Positions 16,062 to 25,831 are shown, counted from the stretch's first letter. The stretch: DNA of 64,000 nucleotides from JAWVFM01 sp963771655 (GCA_963771655.1 CAVYUG010000005.1:62001-126000), one strand, 5' to 3'. The notes: a model not told the origin generated them from the letters alone. Translations and numbers: made by a program.

Positions 16062-16441
16062 GCTTCCCTGGCGGACGAGCGTTCGCCGCCGGCCTCGCCG
16101 CGATCGCTGGGGCTGCGCTCCTCGGGGCTCCTGCGGGCGCCACACCGGGCCCGCCGCGGCTCCTCGTCACCGGCCGCGAGTACGACCTCACCCTGTCGCG
16201 GGCGAAGATCGACTCGGGCAACGCCATTTTCCAGTTCGCGAACGACGGGGAGGACCCGCATGATCTCCGGATCAAACGGGTTGGCGTCGCGGGAGACGGG
16301 CACGGCGCCGGCAAGACGGCGGCGGGTGGGCTGGCCGAGTTCCGGTCGAAGGTTCGGCCGGGGGCGCGCTACGTCCTCTGGTGCTCGCTCGCGAACCATC
16401 GCGCGCTCGGGATGGTCGCGCACCTTCGCGTGCGCGACTGA
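16058..16441 (+). CDS. Secreted cupredoxin-like (blue copper) protein
   Basis: 127 residues, read from the TTG at 16058 that overlaps the DUF1501 stop (TTGA). A signal peptide covers about residues 7-28 (FAAGLAAIAGAALLGAPAGA). The mature part has a type-1 copper ligand set: His in EDPHDLRI, then Cys-x4-His-x4-Met in WCSLANHRALGM, the spacing typical of plastocyanin-like cupredoxins. It probably carries electrons or stores copper outside the membrane. It is the third gene of the DUF1800/DUF1501 operon, which suggests that this exported pair works in a redox or copper context. Confidence 0.8.
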   Translation: MSFPGGRAFAAGLAAIAGAALLGAPAGATPGPPRLLVTGREYDLTLSRAKIDSGNAIFQFANDGEDPHDLRIKRVGVAGDGHGAGKTAAGGLAEFRSKVRPGARYVLWCSLANHRALGMVAHLRVRD

Positions 16442-16488
16442 TGGACGGCGGCACCGAATGACGGCGTCGGGGTAGAGTGCCGCCCGGC

Positions 16489-16944
16489 ATGGAGGCGAAG
16501 AGCTCACCACGGGTGCCCGGCGCCGGCTGGGTCATGTTCGCGGCGACGCTGTTCCTGATCCTCGGGATCTTCAACGTCATCGACGGCATCGTCGCCATCT
16601 CGAAGGATGGGCACTTCGCGGCCGACAACCTCTTCGTCGGGGACCTGACGCTCTGGGGGATCATCCTGATGGTCATCGGCGCGATCCAGCTCCTGGCGTC
16701 GTTCCAGCTCTACAGCGGGCGCGGGCAGCTCCTCGGCATCTCGCTGCTCGTCCTCAACCTGATCGCCCAGCTTTTCTTCCTGCCCGCCTACCCGTTCTGG
16801 TCGGTGATCGTGATGGTCATCGACGGCTTTGCGATCTACGGCCTCACGGTGTACGGAGAGCACTTCACGGCCGAGCGGTCATCGGAGCCGCCCACCGAGG
16901 AGCGCGACGAGAAAGAGGACGAGGAGCCCGACGAGGACGAGTGA
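16489..16944 (+). CDS. Four-helix membrane protein (DUF7144-like)
   Basis: 151 residues from the ATG at 16489; an in-frame GTG at 16477 is an alternative. Four hydrophobic segments at about 11-32, 50-71, 78-97 and 100-121 are interrupted by GHFAADNLFVGDLTLWG, and the C-terminus is a highly acidic tail of about 25 residues. The pattern matches the actinobacterial DUF7144/vegetative-membrane-protein group, whose function is unknown. It lies 47 bp after the cupredoxin gene on the same strand and converges on the SnoaL-like gene. Confidence 0.75.
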   Translation: MEAKSSPRVPGAGWVMFAATLFLILGIFNVIDGIVAISKDGHFAADNLFVGDLTLWGIILMVIGAIQLLASFQLYSGRGQLLGISLLVLNLIAQLFFLPAYPFWSVIVMVIDGFAIYGLTVYGEHFTAERSSEPPTEERDEKEDEEPDEDE

Positions 16945-16974
16945 GCTCGGCTCGGCCCGGGCTCGCTCAGGCGC

Positions 16975-17499
16975 TTACCGGTTGGAGAGAAGGCCCTTGG
17001 CCCTGGTACGAAGGTTGATGGCGCCGAGCATCGCCTTCTCGCCCGCGGATCCCGCGGGCGGCATGGCGCCGAGCTGCCGGGCCATCTCGGTCGCGTTCAT
17101 GTAGGCGCGGTTCTCGCGGATCAGTCCGTCGCTGATCGTGAGCAGGTCGCAACCCTCCATCTCGACCCGCTCGCCGGTCGCGTAGAGCCCCTCGAACTTG
17201 CCCGGGCCGGTGAAGTTCCCTGTGGCCTTCCAGCGGACCGCCGCCTTGTCGCCGTAGGCGACTACGTCGAGGATCTCCATCTTGAAGTCGGGCATGGCGC
17301 GGAACATCGCGCCGAACCACTCTCGGTACCCATCCGGCGCCCTCAGGGTTGCCACGCCGTGGATGTACCCATAGCCGCCCGGCTCCCAGTGCTCCATCAT
17401 CCCGTCGAGGTCGCGCCTGCCGACCGCCTCGAAGTAGGAGGTGGCGATCTGCTTGGCGCTCGCCTTCTTCGCGGAGGACTGTTTCGTCGACGGGCTCAT
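16975..17499 (-). CDS. SnoaL-like (NTF2-fold) protein
   Basis: 174 residues with the SnoaL/NTF2-like cone fold: ATSYFEAVGRRDLDGMMEHWEPGG near 20-45, WFGAMFRAMPDFKMEILDVVAYGDKAAVRW near 65-95, and GCDLLTISDGLIRENRAYMN near 115-135. Such proteins bind small hydrophobic ligands or act as cyclases or isomerases. A basic lysine/serine-rich leader of 16 residues precedes the fold. It starts 9 bp after the YyaL-like gene on the same strand and may be cotranscribed. The substrate cannot be read. Confidence 0.85.
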   Translation of the reverse strand: MSPSTKQSSAKKASAKQIATSYFEAVGRRDLDGMMEHWEPGGYGYIHGVATLRAPDGYREWFGAMFRAMPDFKMEILDVVAYGDKAAVRWKATGNFTGPGKFEGLYATGERVEMEGCDLLTISDGLIRENRAYMNATEMARQLGAMPPAGSAGEKAMLGAINLRTRAKGLLSNR

Positions 17500-17508
17500 G
17501 CGGGGAAG

Positions 17509-19536
<2,028 letters not shown>

Positions 19537-19573
19537 CGATTTGAGGCTACCCAGTTGTAGGGTTCGCTCCGAC

Positions 19574-19954
19574 GTGCCGACCAACCTCACGATCGTCCTG
19601 ACGGACAAGCCGGGTGAGCTGGCACGGATCGGCGAGGCCACGGGGCAGGGCGGCATCGACATCCTCGGCCTGGCCGCGTTCACCGGCGAGGGGCGGGGGA
19701 TCATCCACGTCCTCGTCGCGACCGAGCGTGCCGACGCCGCCCGCTCGGCGCTCGAGCAGGCGGGGCTTGGGGTGGCCGACGCGCGTGAGGTTCTCCTGAT
19801 CGACGTGAAGGACCGCCAGGGCTCGCTCGGCGGCCTCGCCCGGGCGCTCGGCGAGCAGGGCGTCAACATCGAGCTCGCGTACACGACCTTCGGCGGCGTG
19901 AACCTCGTGATCGCCACCGACGACCTCGAATCAGCGCGGGAGGCGCTTGCATGA
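19574..19954 (+). CDS. Tandem ACT-domain protein
   Basis: 126 residues from the GTG at 19574. Two ACT-type modules are visible: PTNLTIVLTDKPGELARIGEATG at the N-terminus and EVLLIDVKDRQGSLGGLARALGEQGVNIE from about residue 70. ACT domains bind amino acids or other small ligands and usually regulate metabolic enzymes; here no catalytic domain is attached. The stop overlaps the ATG of the ring-cleaving dioxygenase (ATGATGA), so it is the first gene of a three-gene operon. A sensor or chaperone role for the pathway is inference. Confidence 0.8.
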   Translation: MPTNLTIVLTDKPGELARIGEATGQGGIDILGLAAFTGEGRGIIHVLVATERADAARSALEQAGLGVADAREVLLIDVKDRQGSLGGLARALGEQGVNIELAYTTFGGVNLVIATDDLESAREALA

Positions 19955-20883
19955 TGAAGCTCGACGGCATCCACCACATAACCGCGATCACCGCCGATGC
20001 GCAGGAGAACGTTGACTTCTATGCCGGCGTCCTGGGCCTGCGCCTAGTCAAGAAGACGGTCAACCAGGACAACCCGACCGTCTACCACCTCTTCTACGCC
20101 GACGAGAAGGGCGACCCGGGCTCTGATCTCACCTTCTTCGAGTACCCGGGGATACCGCGGGGCCGGGCGGGCGACGGGATGGTGCACCGAATCGTGTGGC
20201 GCGTCGCGTCCGCTGACGCGCTCGATTTCTGGGTCGAGCGTCTCGGAGGCGCCGGGGTGGACGCCGAGCGTGTCGACGGCCGCGACGCGATCCGGTTCCG
20301 CGATCCCGAGGGCCTCGAGCACGAGCTGCTGGTCTCCGACTCGCCCGATCCTCCGCTCATCGCGGAGCACCCGGAGGTCCCGGGCGAGCTCGCCCTCCAG
20401 GGGTTCGACGGTGTCTGCGCCTACGCGTCCGAGCCGGATTCGAGCGCGGGGCTGCTCGGGAACGGCCTCGGCTTCGAGCGGCGCGACGACGGGCTCTGGG
20501 AGTGCCGGGGCGACGCGCGGGGCTCGGTCTACGCCTACCACGATCCCCCCGCCGAGGCGGGGCTCCAGGGCGCGGGAAGCGTCCACCACGTCGCCTGGGC
20601 ATCGACGCCGTCCGATCACGAGGAGTGGCGAACGCGGGCGATCGAGGCCGGCGCCCGGCCGACGCCCGTGATCGATCGCTTCTACTTCCGGTCGATCTAC
20701 TTCCGCGAGCCCAGCGGGGTCCTATTCGAGATCGCGACGGTCGGGCCCGGCTTCACCGTGGACGAGCCGCTCGAGAGCCTGGGCGAGAAGCTCTCGCTCC
20801 CGCCCGACTTCGAGCACCTCCGCGATGAGGTGGAGCCGAAGCTCCGGCCGATCACGAACCCGCGCGACGCAGCGCGGGCGTGA
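19951..20883 (+). CDS. VOC-family ring-cleaving dioxygenase (MhqA/MhqO type)
   Basis: 310 residues with two glyoxalase/VOC halves. The first opens with LDGIHHITAITADAQENVDFYAGVLGLRLVKKTVN, the MhqO/MhqE signature. The metal ligands are expected from His in IHHITA, His in GSVHHVAWAS (start of the second half) and Glu in GVLFEIAT. Characterised relatives take part in hydroquinone and catechol detoxification in Bacillus. It overlaps the ACT gene upstream and the MhqD-like esterase downstream (GTGA), so it should be translated with both. Cytoplasmic, Fe(II)-dependent activity is expected from the family. Confidence 0.9.
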   Translation: MMKLDGIHHITAITADAQENVDFYAGVLGLRLVKKTVNQDNPTVYHLFYADEKGDPGSDLTFFEYPGIPRGRAGDGMVHRIVWRVASADALDFWVERLGGAGVDAERVDGRDAIRFRDPEGLEHELLVSDSPDPPLIAEHPEVPGELALQGFDGVCAYASEPDSSAGLLGNGLGFERRDDGLWECRGDARGSVYAYHDPPAEAGLQGAGSVHHVAWASTPSDHEEWRTRAIEAGARPTPVIDRFYFRSIYFREPSGVLFEIATVGPGFTVDEPLESLGEKLSLPPDFEHLRDEVEPKLRPITNPRDAARA

Positions 20884-21563
20884 AGCTCGAACACCTCCTG
20901 CGCGAGCCCCACGGCGAGCCCGCCGGGGCCCTGATCCTGAACCACGGCCGCGGGACCGACGAGCGCGACCTCCACGGGCTGCTCGACGAACTCGACCCCG
21001 AGCGGCGCCTCCTCGGCGTCACACCCGGAGCGCCTCTGGGCGCGACCGACGTAGCCGCCCGTAGCAACATGCCGGTGCCGCCCGGCGGGAAGCACTGGTA
21101 CGCCGTCCGGCAGGTCGGCTTCCCGGACCCGGAGACGTTCGCCACCGCGTACGAGGCGCTCACCGGCTTCTGCGACGAGCTCCTCGCGGACCGCGGCATC
21201 GACTGGTCGCGAACCGTGATCGGCGGCTTCTCGATGGGGGCCGTGATGTCGTATTCGGTCGGCCTCGGGCCGCAGCGGCCATCGCCGGCGGCGATCATCG
21301 CCCTCAGCGGCTTCGTCCCGACCGTGGAGGGCTGGGAGCCCGACCTCGACCCGCGCGGCGGTCTGCCCGTCTTCATCCATCACGGCCGCATGGACCCGGT
21401 CATCGGGGTCGAGCACGGGCAGGCGGCGGCCCAGCTGCTCGGCGAGGCGGGTCTCGACGTCACCTACGCCGAATCGGACGCCGGCCACTGGGTTCCTCCG
21501 GAGCTCCTGCCGCGGTTGCGCGAGCTCGTCGCCGCGGTTACGTTGACCGCCTCGTCCAACTAA
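20880..21563 (+). CDS. Phospholipase/carboxylesterase (MhqD-like alpha/beta hydrolase)
   Basis: 227 residues, alpha/beta-hydrolase fold. The catalytic triad is readable: Ser in GGFSMGAVMS, Asp in HGRMDPVIG and His in DAGHWVPPE. The oxyanion segment is LNHGRGTDERDLH. The GTG start overlaps the preceding dioxygenase stop. The dioxygenase/esterase pairing copies the mhq genes of Bacillus, which protect against hydroquinones under MarR- and HxlR-type regulators, and an HxlR gene lies convergently 45 bp downstream. Function in quinone detoxification is therefore a reasonable inference; the exact ester or thioester substrate is unknown. Confidence 0.88.
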   Translation: MKLEHLLREPHGEPAGALILNHGRGTDERDLHGLLDELDPERRLLGVTPGAPLGATDVAARSNMPVPPGGKHWYAVRQVGFPDPETFATAYEALTGFCDELLADRGIDWSRTVIGGFSMGAVMSYSVGLGPQRPSPAAIIALSGFVPTVEGWEPDLDPRGGLPVFIHHGRMDPVIGVEHGQAAAQLLGEAGLDVTYAESDAGHWVPPELLPRLRELVAAVTLTASSN

Positions 21564-21608
21564 GGGGCGGCTACGCCGACCTCGTCGGCGGCAAGGTGTG
21601 CGGTGCGC

Positions 21609-22028
21609 TCAGGCGTAGTCGAGCTCTTCGTCGGCGTCCGGCTCGACGGGCTCGCGGCAGGCCGGGCAGTACCAGCCGACCTCGAGCGTCGCGCCGCACG
21701 GGGCGTGGACCGGGCGCTCGACCCCCTCGGCGTGCCGGGAGCCCCACCCGGCCAGCATGCGCAGCGGCTCGGCGAGCTCGCGCCCTGCGTCGGTGAGCTC
21801 GTAGGAGAAGCGGGGCGGGCGGTCCGAGTAGGGCTCCGCGGTGACGAGACCGTGCTCGGTGAGCTTGCGAAGCCGGGCGGAGAGGACGTTGGAGGCGATG
21901 CCGCCCACCTGCTCCTGGAGGTCGCCGAAGGGCCTCGGGCCGGCGAGGAGCGCTTCGACCACGAGCATCGACCAGCGATCGCCCATCGCCGCGAGGGCTT
22001 CCGAGAGGCCTGGGCTGGTCGCCGACAT
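21609..22028 (-). CDS. HxlR-family transcriptional regulator with C-terminal Cys cluster
   Basis: 139 residues from the ATG at 22026-22028; an in-frame TTG further upstream would begin inside the operator. The winged helix reads LAAMGDRWSMLVVEALLAGPRPFGDLQEQVGGIASNVLSARLRKLTEHGLV, the standard HxlR pattern. The C-terminus adds a C-x9-C-x2-C cluster (APCGATLEVGWYCPACRE) that may bind zinc or sense thiol stress. It is divergent from a serine-protease operon, with an ACTTG/CAAGT palindrome in the 64-bp gap, and convergent with the ring-cleaving dioxygenase/esterase operon. Either may be in its regulon. Confidence 0.9.
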   Translation of the reverse strand: MSATSPGLSEALAAMGDRWSMLVVEALLAGPRPFGDLQEQVGGIASNVLSARLRKLTEHGLVTAEPYSDRPPRFSYELTDAGRELAEPLRMLAGWGSRHAEGVERPVHAPCGATLEVGWYCPACREPVEPDADEELDYA

Positions 22029-22066
22029 CGAGCTGATGCTAGCCTGTTTCGCGGGAGTAAGTAGCA

Positions 22067-22076
22067 ACTTGCAAGT
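22067..22076. promoter_or_regulatory. HxlR operator candidate
   Basis: The 10-bp perfect palindrome ACTTGCAAGT lies between the divergent HxlR gene and the protease operon. It is preceded by GTAAGTAG (22057-22064), a word shared with the palindrome at 10836-10854. It would sit at or before the start sites in both directions. GGAGG at 22083-22087 serves the protease gene. Confidence 0.55.
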
Positions 22077-22092
22077 GACGATGGAGGTTCAA

Positions 22093-22992
22093 ATGGCCGT
22101 GCTCGAGGAGATCGGTGGTCATCTGAAGGCCGCGTCGGAGACGTTCGGCGGCGCGGTCGTCGGCGTCGGCCGGGGCTGGCGCGTCGGCACCGGGGTCGTG
22201 ATCGGCGCTGACCGCGTCCTGACGGCGGCGCGGCACGCCGGAGATGGCTCGGCCACCGTGACGTTCGGCGACGGACGCGCGGAGCAGGGTCAGGTGGTGG
22301 GGGCGGACCGTGACCTCGGCGTCGCGGTGCTCGAGGCCCCGACCGCCCCGAGCGAGCCACTCGACTGGGCTCCGGCCGGGGTCGCGCCGGCCATCGGCAC
22401 CCCCGTGGTCGCGCTCGCGAATCCCGGCGGGCGCGGCCTTCGCGCGACGGTGGGCTTCGTCTCGTCGGCCGAGCGCCCGTACCGCGGGCGCCGGGGCCGG
22501 CGTCTCGGCGCAGCGATCGAGCACACTGCCGCGCTGCCGAGGGGGAGCGCCGGCGGGCCGCTGCTGGACCTCGAGGGGCGGCTTGTCGGCCTCAACCTGC
22601 TTCGAAGCGAGGGCGGTCTGATCCTCGCGGTGGCCGCCAACGGTGGCCTCCGTGATGCAGCCGACCGGCTTGCGCGCGGCGAGGAGGTCCGGCGGCCCAC
22701 GATCGGCATCGCGGTCGCGCCACCCTGGGTGGCGCGCAAGATGCGCCGCGCCGTCGGGCTACCCGAGCGCGACGGGCTGCTCGTGCGCGCCGTGGAGGAC
22801 GGCGGGCCGGCTGACACCGCCGGCATCGAGCGCGGCGACCTCATCGTCGCGGCCGGTGGCGCCGACGTGGACGGAATCGACGCGCTCCATCGCTCGATCG
22901 ACCAGGCGGTCAACGGAAGCCTTGCGTTGACCGTCGTGCGGGGGGTGGACGAACACGAGCTCGAGGTCGAGCTCGCCGGAGGCAAGCGATGA
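22093..22992 (+). CDS. Trypsin-like serine protease with PDZ domain (S1C/HtrA-like), first of a pair
   Basis: 299 residues from the ATG at 22093, fixed by GGAGG at 22083-22087. The triad is readable but variant in context: His in LTAARHAGD, Asp in DRDLGVAVLE and Ser in LPRGSAGGPLLD. A PDZ domain covers about residues 205-295 (DGLLVRAVEDGGPADTAGIERGDLIVAAGG). No signal peptide or membrane helix precedes the protease domain, so it is predicted to be cytoplasmic, unlike classic HtrA. It overlaps the next protease gene by 4 bp (ATGA) and is divergent from HxlR. A role in handling damaged or modified proteins is inference. Confidence 0.88.
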   Translation: MAVLEEIGGHLKAASETFGGAVVGVGRGWRVGTGVVIGADRVLTAARHAGDGSATVTFGDGRAEQGQVVGADRDLGVAVLEAPTAPSEPLDWAPAGVAPAIGTPVVALANPGGRGLRATVGFVSSAERPYRGRRGRRLGAAIEHTAALPRGSAGGPLLDLEGRLVGLNLLRSEGGLILAVAANGGLRDAADRLARGEEVRRPTIGIAVAPPWVARKMRRAVGLPERDGLLVRAVEDGGPADTAGIERGDLIVAAGGADVDGIDALHRSIDQAVNGSLALTVVRGVDEHELEVELAGGKR

Positions 22993-23999
22993 ACGCGGCG
23001 ACCGACGAGCCGCGCACAGCCGGCCGCGAGGCGCCGCCGGCGGAGCCCGCCGCGGGCCCGCTCGACGCCTACTCGCGCGCGGTCATCGGCGTCGCGGAGC
23101 AGCTCGCTCCCTCGGTGGTGAGCGTGCAGGTCACCCGCTCGACGCGTCGGGGCCGGCTGCCGGCCGGGGCCGGCAGCGGCGTCGTCCTCACGCACGACGG
23201 CTTCATCCTCACGTCGGCGCACGTGGTCGCGGGCTCGGACGCCGGCGGGCGGGCGGCGCTCACCGACGGGCGCGAGCTGCGCTTCGACGTCGTGGGCCGC
23301 GACCGCCTCTCCGACCTCGCGATCGTCCGTGCCGACGACGGCGACCTCTCGCCGGCCGACCTTGGGGACGCCGACGAGCTCCGCGTCGGACAGCTCGTGG
23401 TGGCGATCGGCAACCCGCACGGCTTCGAGGGCTCGGTCACGGCCGGCGTCGTCTCGGCGCTCGGGCGCGCTCTCCCCGCGCGATTCGGCCGGGGACGGGC
23501 CACCCGCATCATCGACAACGTGATCCAGACCGACGCCGCGCTCAACCCGGGCAACTCCGGCGGCGCGCTCGCCGACGGCGCCGGGCGCGTGGTGGGTGTC
23601 AACACCGCGGTGGCCGGCATCGGCCTCGGCCTTGCGGTGCCGATCAACGGGGCGACGCGAAGCATCATCGGCGCCCTCATGAGCGAGGGGCGGGTGCGAC
23701 GCGCCTACCTCGGCATCGCCGGGGGCCCGCGGCCGCTTCCCCCGCGCGCCACTGCCCGGTGGGGCAAGCGCCCGGGCGTGGAGGTCGTCGAGGTGGTGTC
23801 GGGGAGTCCCGCGGAGCAGGCGGGGATCCGCGCCGGAGACCTCGTCGTCGAGGTGGACGGTCGCCCGACCGAGAGCGCCGCCGACCTCCAGCGGATGATG
23901 GTGGCCGAGCTCATCGGCCGCTCGGTGAAGGTGAGCGTGTGGCGCTCGGGCTCCGACGTCGAGTTGAGCCTGGTGCCGGCCGAGCTCGAGGAGGCGTGA
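22989..23999 (+). CDS. S1C-family HtrA-like serine protease with PDZ domain, second of a pair
   Basis: 336 residues. Canonical HtrA triad: His in ILTSAHVVAG, Asp in RLSDLAIV and Ser in ALNPGNSGGALAD. A C-terminal PDZ domain follows (PGVEVVEVVSGSPAEQAGIRAGDLVVEVDG, about residues 255-330). The N-terminal 30 residues are hydrophilic and proline/alanine-rich with no signal or membrane segment, so a cytoplasmic location is predicted. ATGA overlap with the upstream protease and TGATG overlap with the globin gene make a three-gene operon next to an HxlR regulator. The two proteases differ enough in sequence that this is not a recent duplication. Confidence 0.93.
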   Translation: MNAATDEPRTAGREAPPAEPAAGPLDAYSRAVIGVAEQLAPSVVSVQVTRSTRRGRLPAGAGSGVVLTHDGFILTSAHVVAGSDAGGRAALTDGRELRFDVVGRDRLSDLAIVRADDGDLSPADLGDADELRVGQLVVAIGNPHGFEGSVTAGVVSALGRALPARFGRGRATRIIDNVIQTDAALNPGNSGGALADGAGRVVGVNTAVAGIGLGLAVPINGATRSIIGALMSEGRVRRAYLGIAGGPRPLPPRATARWGKRPGVEVVEVVSGSPAEQAGIRAGDLVVEVDGRPTESAADLQRMMVAELIGRSVKVSVWRSGSDVELSLVPAELEEA

Positions 24000-24457
24000 T
24001 GGCGCCACCGACGCTCTACGAGTGGGCCGGCGGCGCCGAGGCGTTCGAGCGGCTGACGAAGGCCTTCTACGAGCGCGTGCGGGCCGACGAGCTCGTCGGC
24101 CCGCTCTTCGCAAGCATGCCCGACGACCACCCACACAACGTGGCGACGTGGCTCGCCGAGGTCTTCGGCGGGCCCGCCGACTACACCGAGCACCACGGCG
24201 GCTACCCGCACATGCTCTCCAAGCACCTCGGCCTCGCGATCAGCGAGCAGCAGCGCGCGCGGTGGGCTCAGCTCATCGGGCTCGCGGCCGACGACGCCGG
24301 CCTGCCCGCCGATCCCGAGTTCCGCTCAGCGTTCGCCGCCTACATCGAGTGGGGGACGAGGCTTGCGCTCGCGAACTCCGAGGCCGGCGCCGATCCGGCC
24401 CGCGAGGCGCCCGTTCCGCGCTGGGGTTGGGGCGAGGCGCCGCCCTACGAGGGCTGA
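23999..24457 (+). CDS. Group II truncated hemoglobin
   Basis: 152 residues from the ATG at 23999, which overlaps the protease stop. The truncated-globin pattern is clear: TLYEWAGGAEAFERLTKAFYERVRADELVGPLF at the N-terminus, AEVFGGPADYTEHHGGYPHMLSKHLGLAISEQQRARW in the middle with the proximal heme histidine expected in KHLGL, and a Trp-rich C-terminus (PRWGWGEAPPY) usual for group II. It would bind O2, NO or peroxide in the cytoplasm. Cotranscription with two HtrA-like proteases beside an HxlR regulator suggests a nitrosative, oxidative or electrophile stress unit. Confidence 0.93.
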   Translation: MAPPTLYEWAGGAEAFERLTKAFYERVRADELVGPLFASMPDDHPHNVATWLAEVFGGPADYTEHHGGYPHMLSKHLGLAISEQQRARWAQLIGLAADDAGLPADPEFRSAFAAYIEWGTRLALANSEAGADPAREAPVPRWGWGEAPPYEG

Positions 24458-24499
24458 CCGAAGCTCACGCCGCCGGCGAAACTCCGCCAAGATGGCCCC

Positions 24500-25345
24500 G
24501 TGATCGTCGATGCCTGGATGCAGCACCCGACGGAGAAGTTCTTGGGCCACGAGATGTTCGCGTCGCTTCGCCGGTGGACCGGCGGCGGGATCCCGGACGA
24601 GCTGCCGATCGAGACGACTCTCGCAGCGATGGGAGCCGCCGGTGTCAACGTCGGCCTTCTGAGCGCGTGGCACGGACCCGAGGGTCCGCTGATCGCCAAC
24701 GACGACGTGGCCGGCTGGGCGATGAGCCATCCGGATCGGTTCGCCGGGCTCGCAGCCGTCGACCTCGCGAAGCCGATGAACGCGGTCCGCGAGCTTCGGC
24801 GGCGCGTCGAGGAGGAGGGATTCGTCGGCCTGCGCGCCATCCCGTGGCTGTGGGGTGCGCCACCCACGGACCGCCGCTACTACCCGCTCTTCGCGGCGTG
24901 CGTCGAGCTCGGCGTGCCGTTCTGCACGCAGGTTGGCCACACAGGACCGCTCCGGCCCTCGGAGACTGGCCGGCCGATCCCCTACATCGACCAGGTCGCC
25001 ATCGACTTTCCCGAGCTCGTGATCGTCTGCGGTCACATCGGCTACCCGTGGACGGAGGAGATGGTGGCCGTGGCCCGGAAGCACGAAAACGTCTTCATCG
25101 ACACCTCGGCCTACACGGCAAAGCGATATCCGCCGGAGCTCGTGAGCTACATGAAGAGCCGTAGCGGCAGGCGAAAGGTCCTGTTCGGCAGCAACTTCCC
25201 GATGATCGCGCCCGAAGCCGCACTCGCCGACCTCGATGCGCTGGAGCTCGACGACGAGACACGCGAGCTCTTCCTCGCCGGGAACGCCCTTCGGGTATTC
25301 GCCCTCAGTCCTCGGCTCGCGCCAGCTTCCGCAGCAGCTTCCTGA
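24500..25345 (+). CDS. Amidohydrolase-2 family (ACMSD-like TIM-barrel) protein
   Basis: 281 residues from the GTG at 24500. The fold is recognised from GAAGVNVGLLSAW, FAGLAAVDLAKPMNAVRELRR, LPWLW-like AIPWLWGAPPTDRRYYPLFAACVELGVPFCTQVGHTG near 115-155, IVCGHIGYPW near 177 and the C-terminal VLFGSNFPM, which carries the family's barrel-end residues. The usual N-terminal HxH metal pair is altered to WMQHPT, so one histidine is missing and the metal site may be variant. Relatives are decarboxylases or hydrolases of aromatic and amino-acid-derived acids. Its 3' end overlaps the convergent MarR gene by 41 bp. Confidence 0.85.
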   Translation: MIVDAWMQHPTEKFLGHEMFASLRRWTGGGIPDELPIETTLAAMGAAGVNVGLLSAWHGPEGPLIANDDVAGWAMSHPDRFAGLAAVDLAKPMNAVRELRRRVEEEGFVGLRAIPWLWGAPPTDRRYYPLFAACVELGVPFCTQVGHTGPLRPSETGRPIPYIDQVAIDFPELVIVCGHIGYPWTEEMVAVARKHENVFIDTSAYTAKRYPPELVSYMKSRSGRRKVLFGSNFPMIAPEAALADLDALELDDETRELFLAGNALRVFALSPRLAPASAAAS

Positions 25346-25748
25346 GCGTCTCGCGCTCGCGATCGTCGAGGGGCTCGAAGACCTCCTCGAGCGCCTTGCC
25401 CGCCGCCCTTCGGGCCCGGCCGAGCATCGAGCGCCCGGCCTTCGTCAGATGGACCGAGTGCTTGCGCCTGTCGGTCTCGTGCGGGCGCCGCTCGGCGAGC
25501 CCCGCGGCCTCCAGCTCGTCGATGATGGCGACCATCGAGCTCGGGTCGATCAGCGACTCCGTCACGAGCTTCTGCTGGGTCGAGCCCGGGTGCGCGTCGA
25601 TCAGCGTCATGACGCCGAAATGAGGAGGCCGGAGCCCGAGCGGCTCGAGCGCGCCGGCGAACAGCGCGGCCATCCGGTGGCCATTCCACGAGAGCAGGAA
25701 TCCGGGCGCGCTGGCGAGTGGCTCGGGTGGCGGTGTGTCGAAACGCAC
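25305..25748 (-). CDS. MarR-family transcriptional regulator of the MMPL exporter
   Basis: 147 residues. Winged helix: LGLRPPHFGVMTLIDAHPGSTQQKLVTESLIDPSSMVAIIDELEAAGLAERRPHETDRRKHSVHLTKAG (about residues 37-105), with the DRR wing motif. No cysteine is present, so ligand binding rather than thiol sensing is expected. It is divergent from an MMPL exporter, with a perfect 10-bp-arm palindrome between the two. Its last 41 bp overlap the end of the convergent amidohydrolase gene. It most likely represses the exporter until a toxic ligand binds. Confidence 0.92.
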   Translation of the reverse strand: MRFDTPPPEPLASAPGFLLSWNGHRMAALFAGALEPLGLRPPHFGVMTLIDAHPGSTQQKLVTESLIDPSSMVAIIDELEAAGLAERRPHETDRRKHSVHLTKAGRSMLGRARRAAGKALEEVFEPLDDRERETLRKLLRKLARAED

Positions 25749-25774
25749 GTACCAATCTTACCCTACGGAGCGCG

Positions 25775-25797
25775 GATCATTTGTGCTACAAATGATC
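25775..25797. promoter_or_regulatory. MarR operator
   Basis: Perfect inverted repeat GATCATTTGT (25775-25784) / ACAAATGATC (25788-25797) around GCT. It lies between the MarR gene and the MMPL exporter gene, 35 bp before the exporter start, where it would block transcription in both directions. Confidence 0.82.
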
Positions 25798-25831
25798 GAG
25801 GCCGGGAACCGAACGAAAGTCTGAGGTAACT

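Noticed and set aside
19537..19977. N-terminal extension of the YyaL-like gene on the minus strand
   Set aside because: The extra 147 residues are the antisense of the ACT gene, while the family N-terminus NALAAETSPYLLQ starts exactly at 19536.
21841..22092. Upstream extension of the first protease gene
   Set aside because: It is the antisense of HxlR and crosses its operator; GGAGG fixes the start at 22093.
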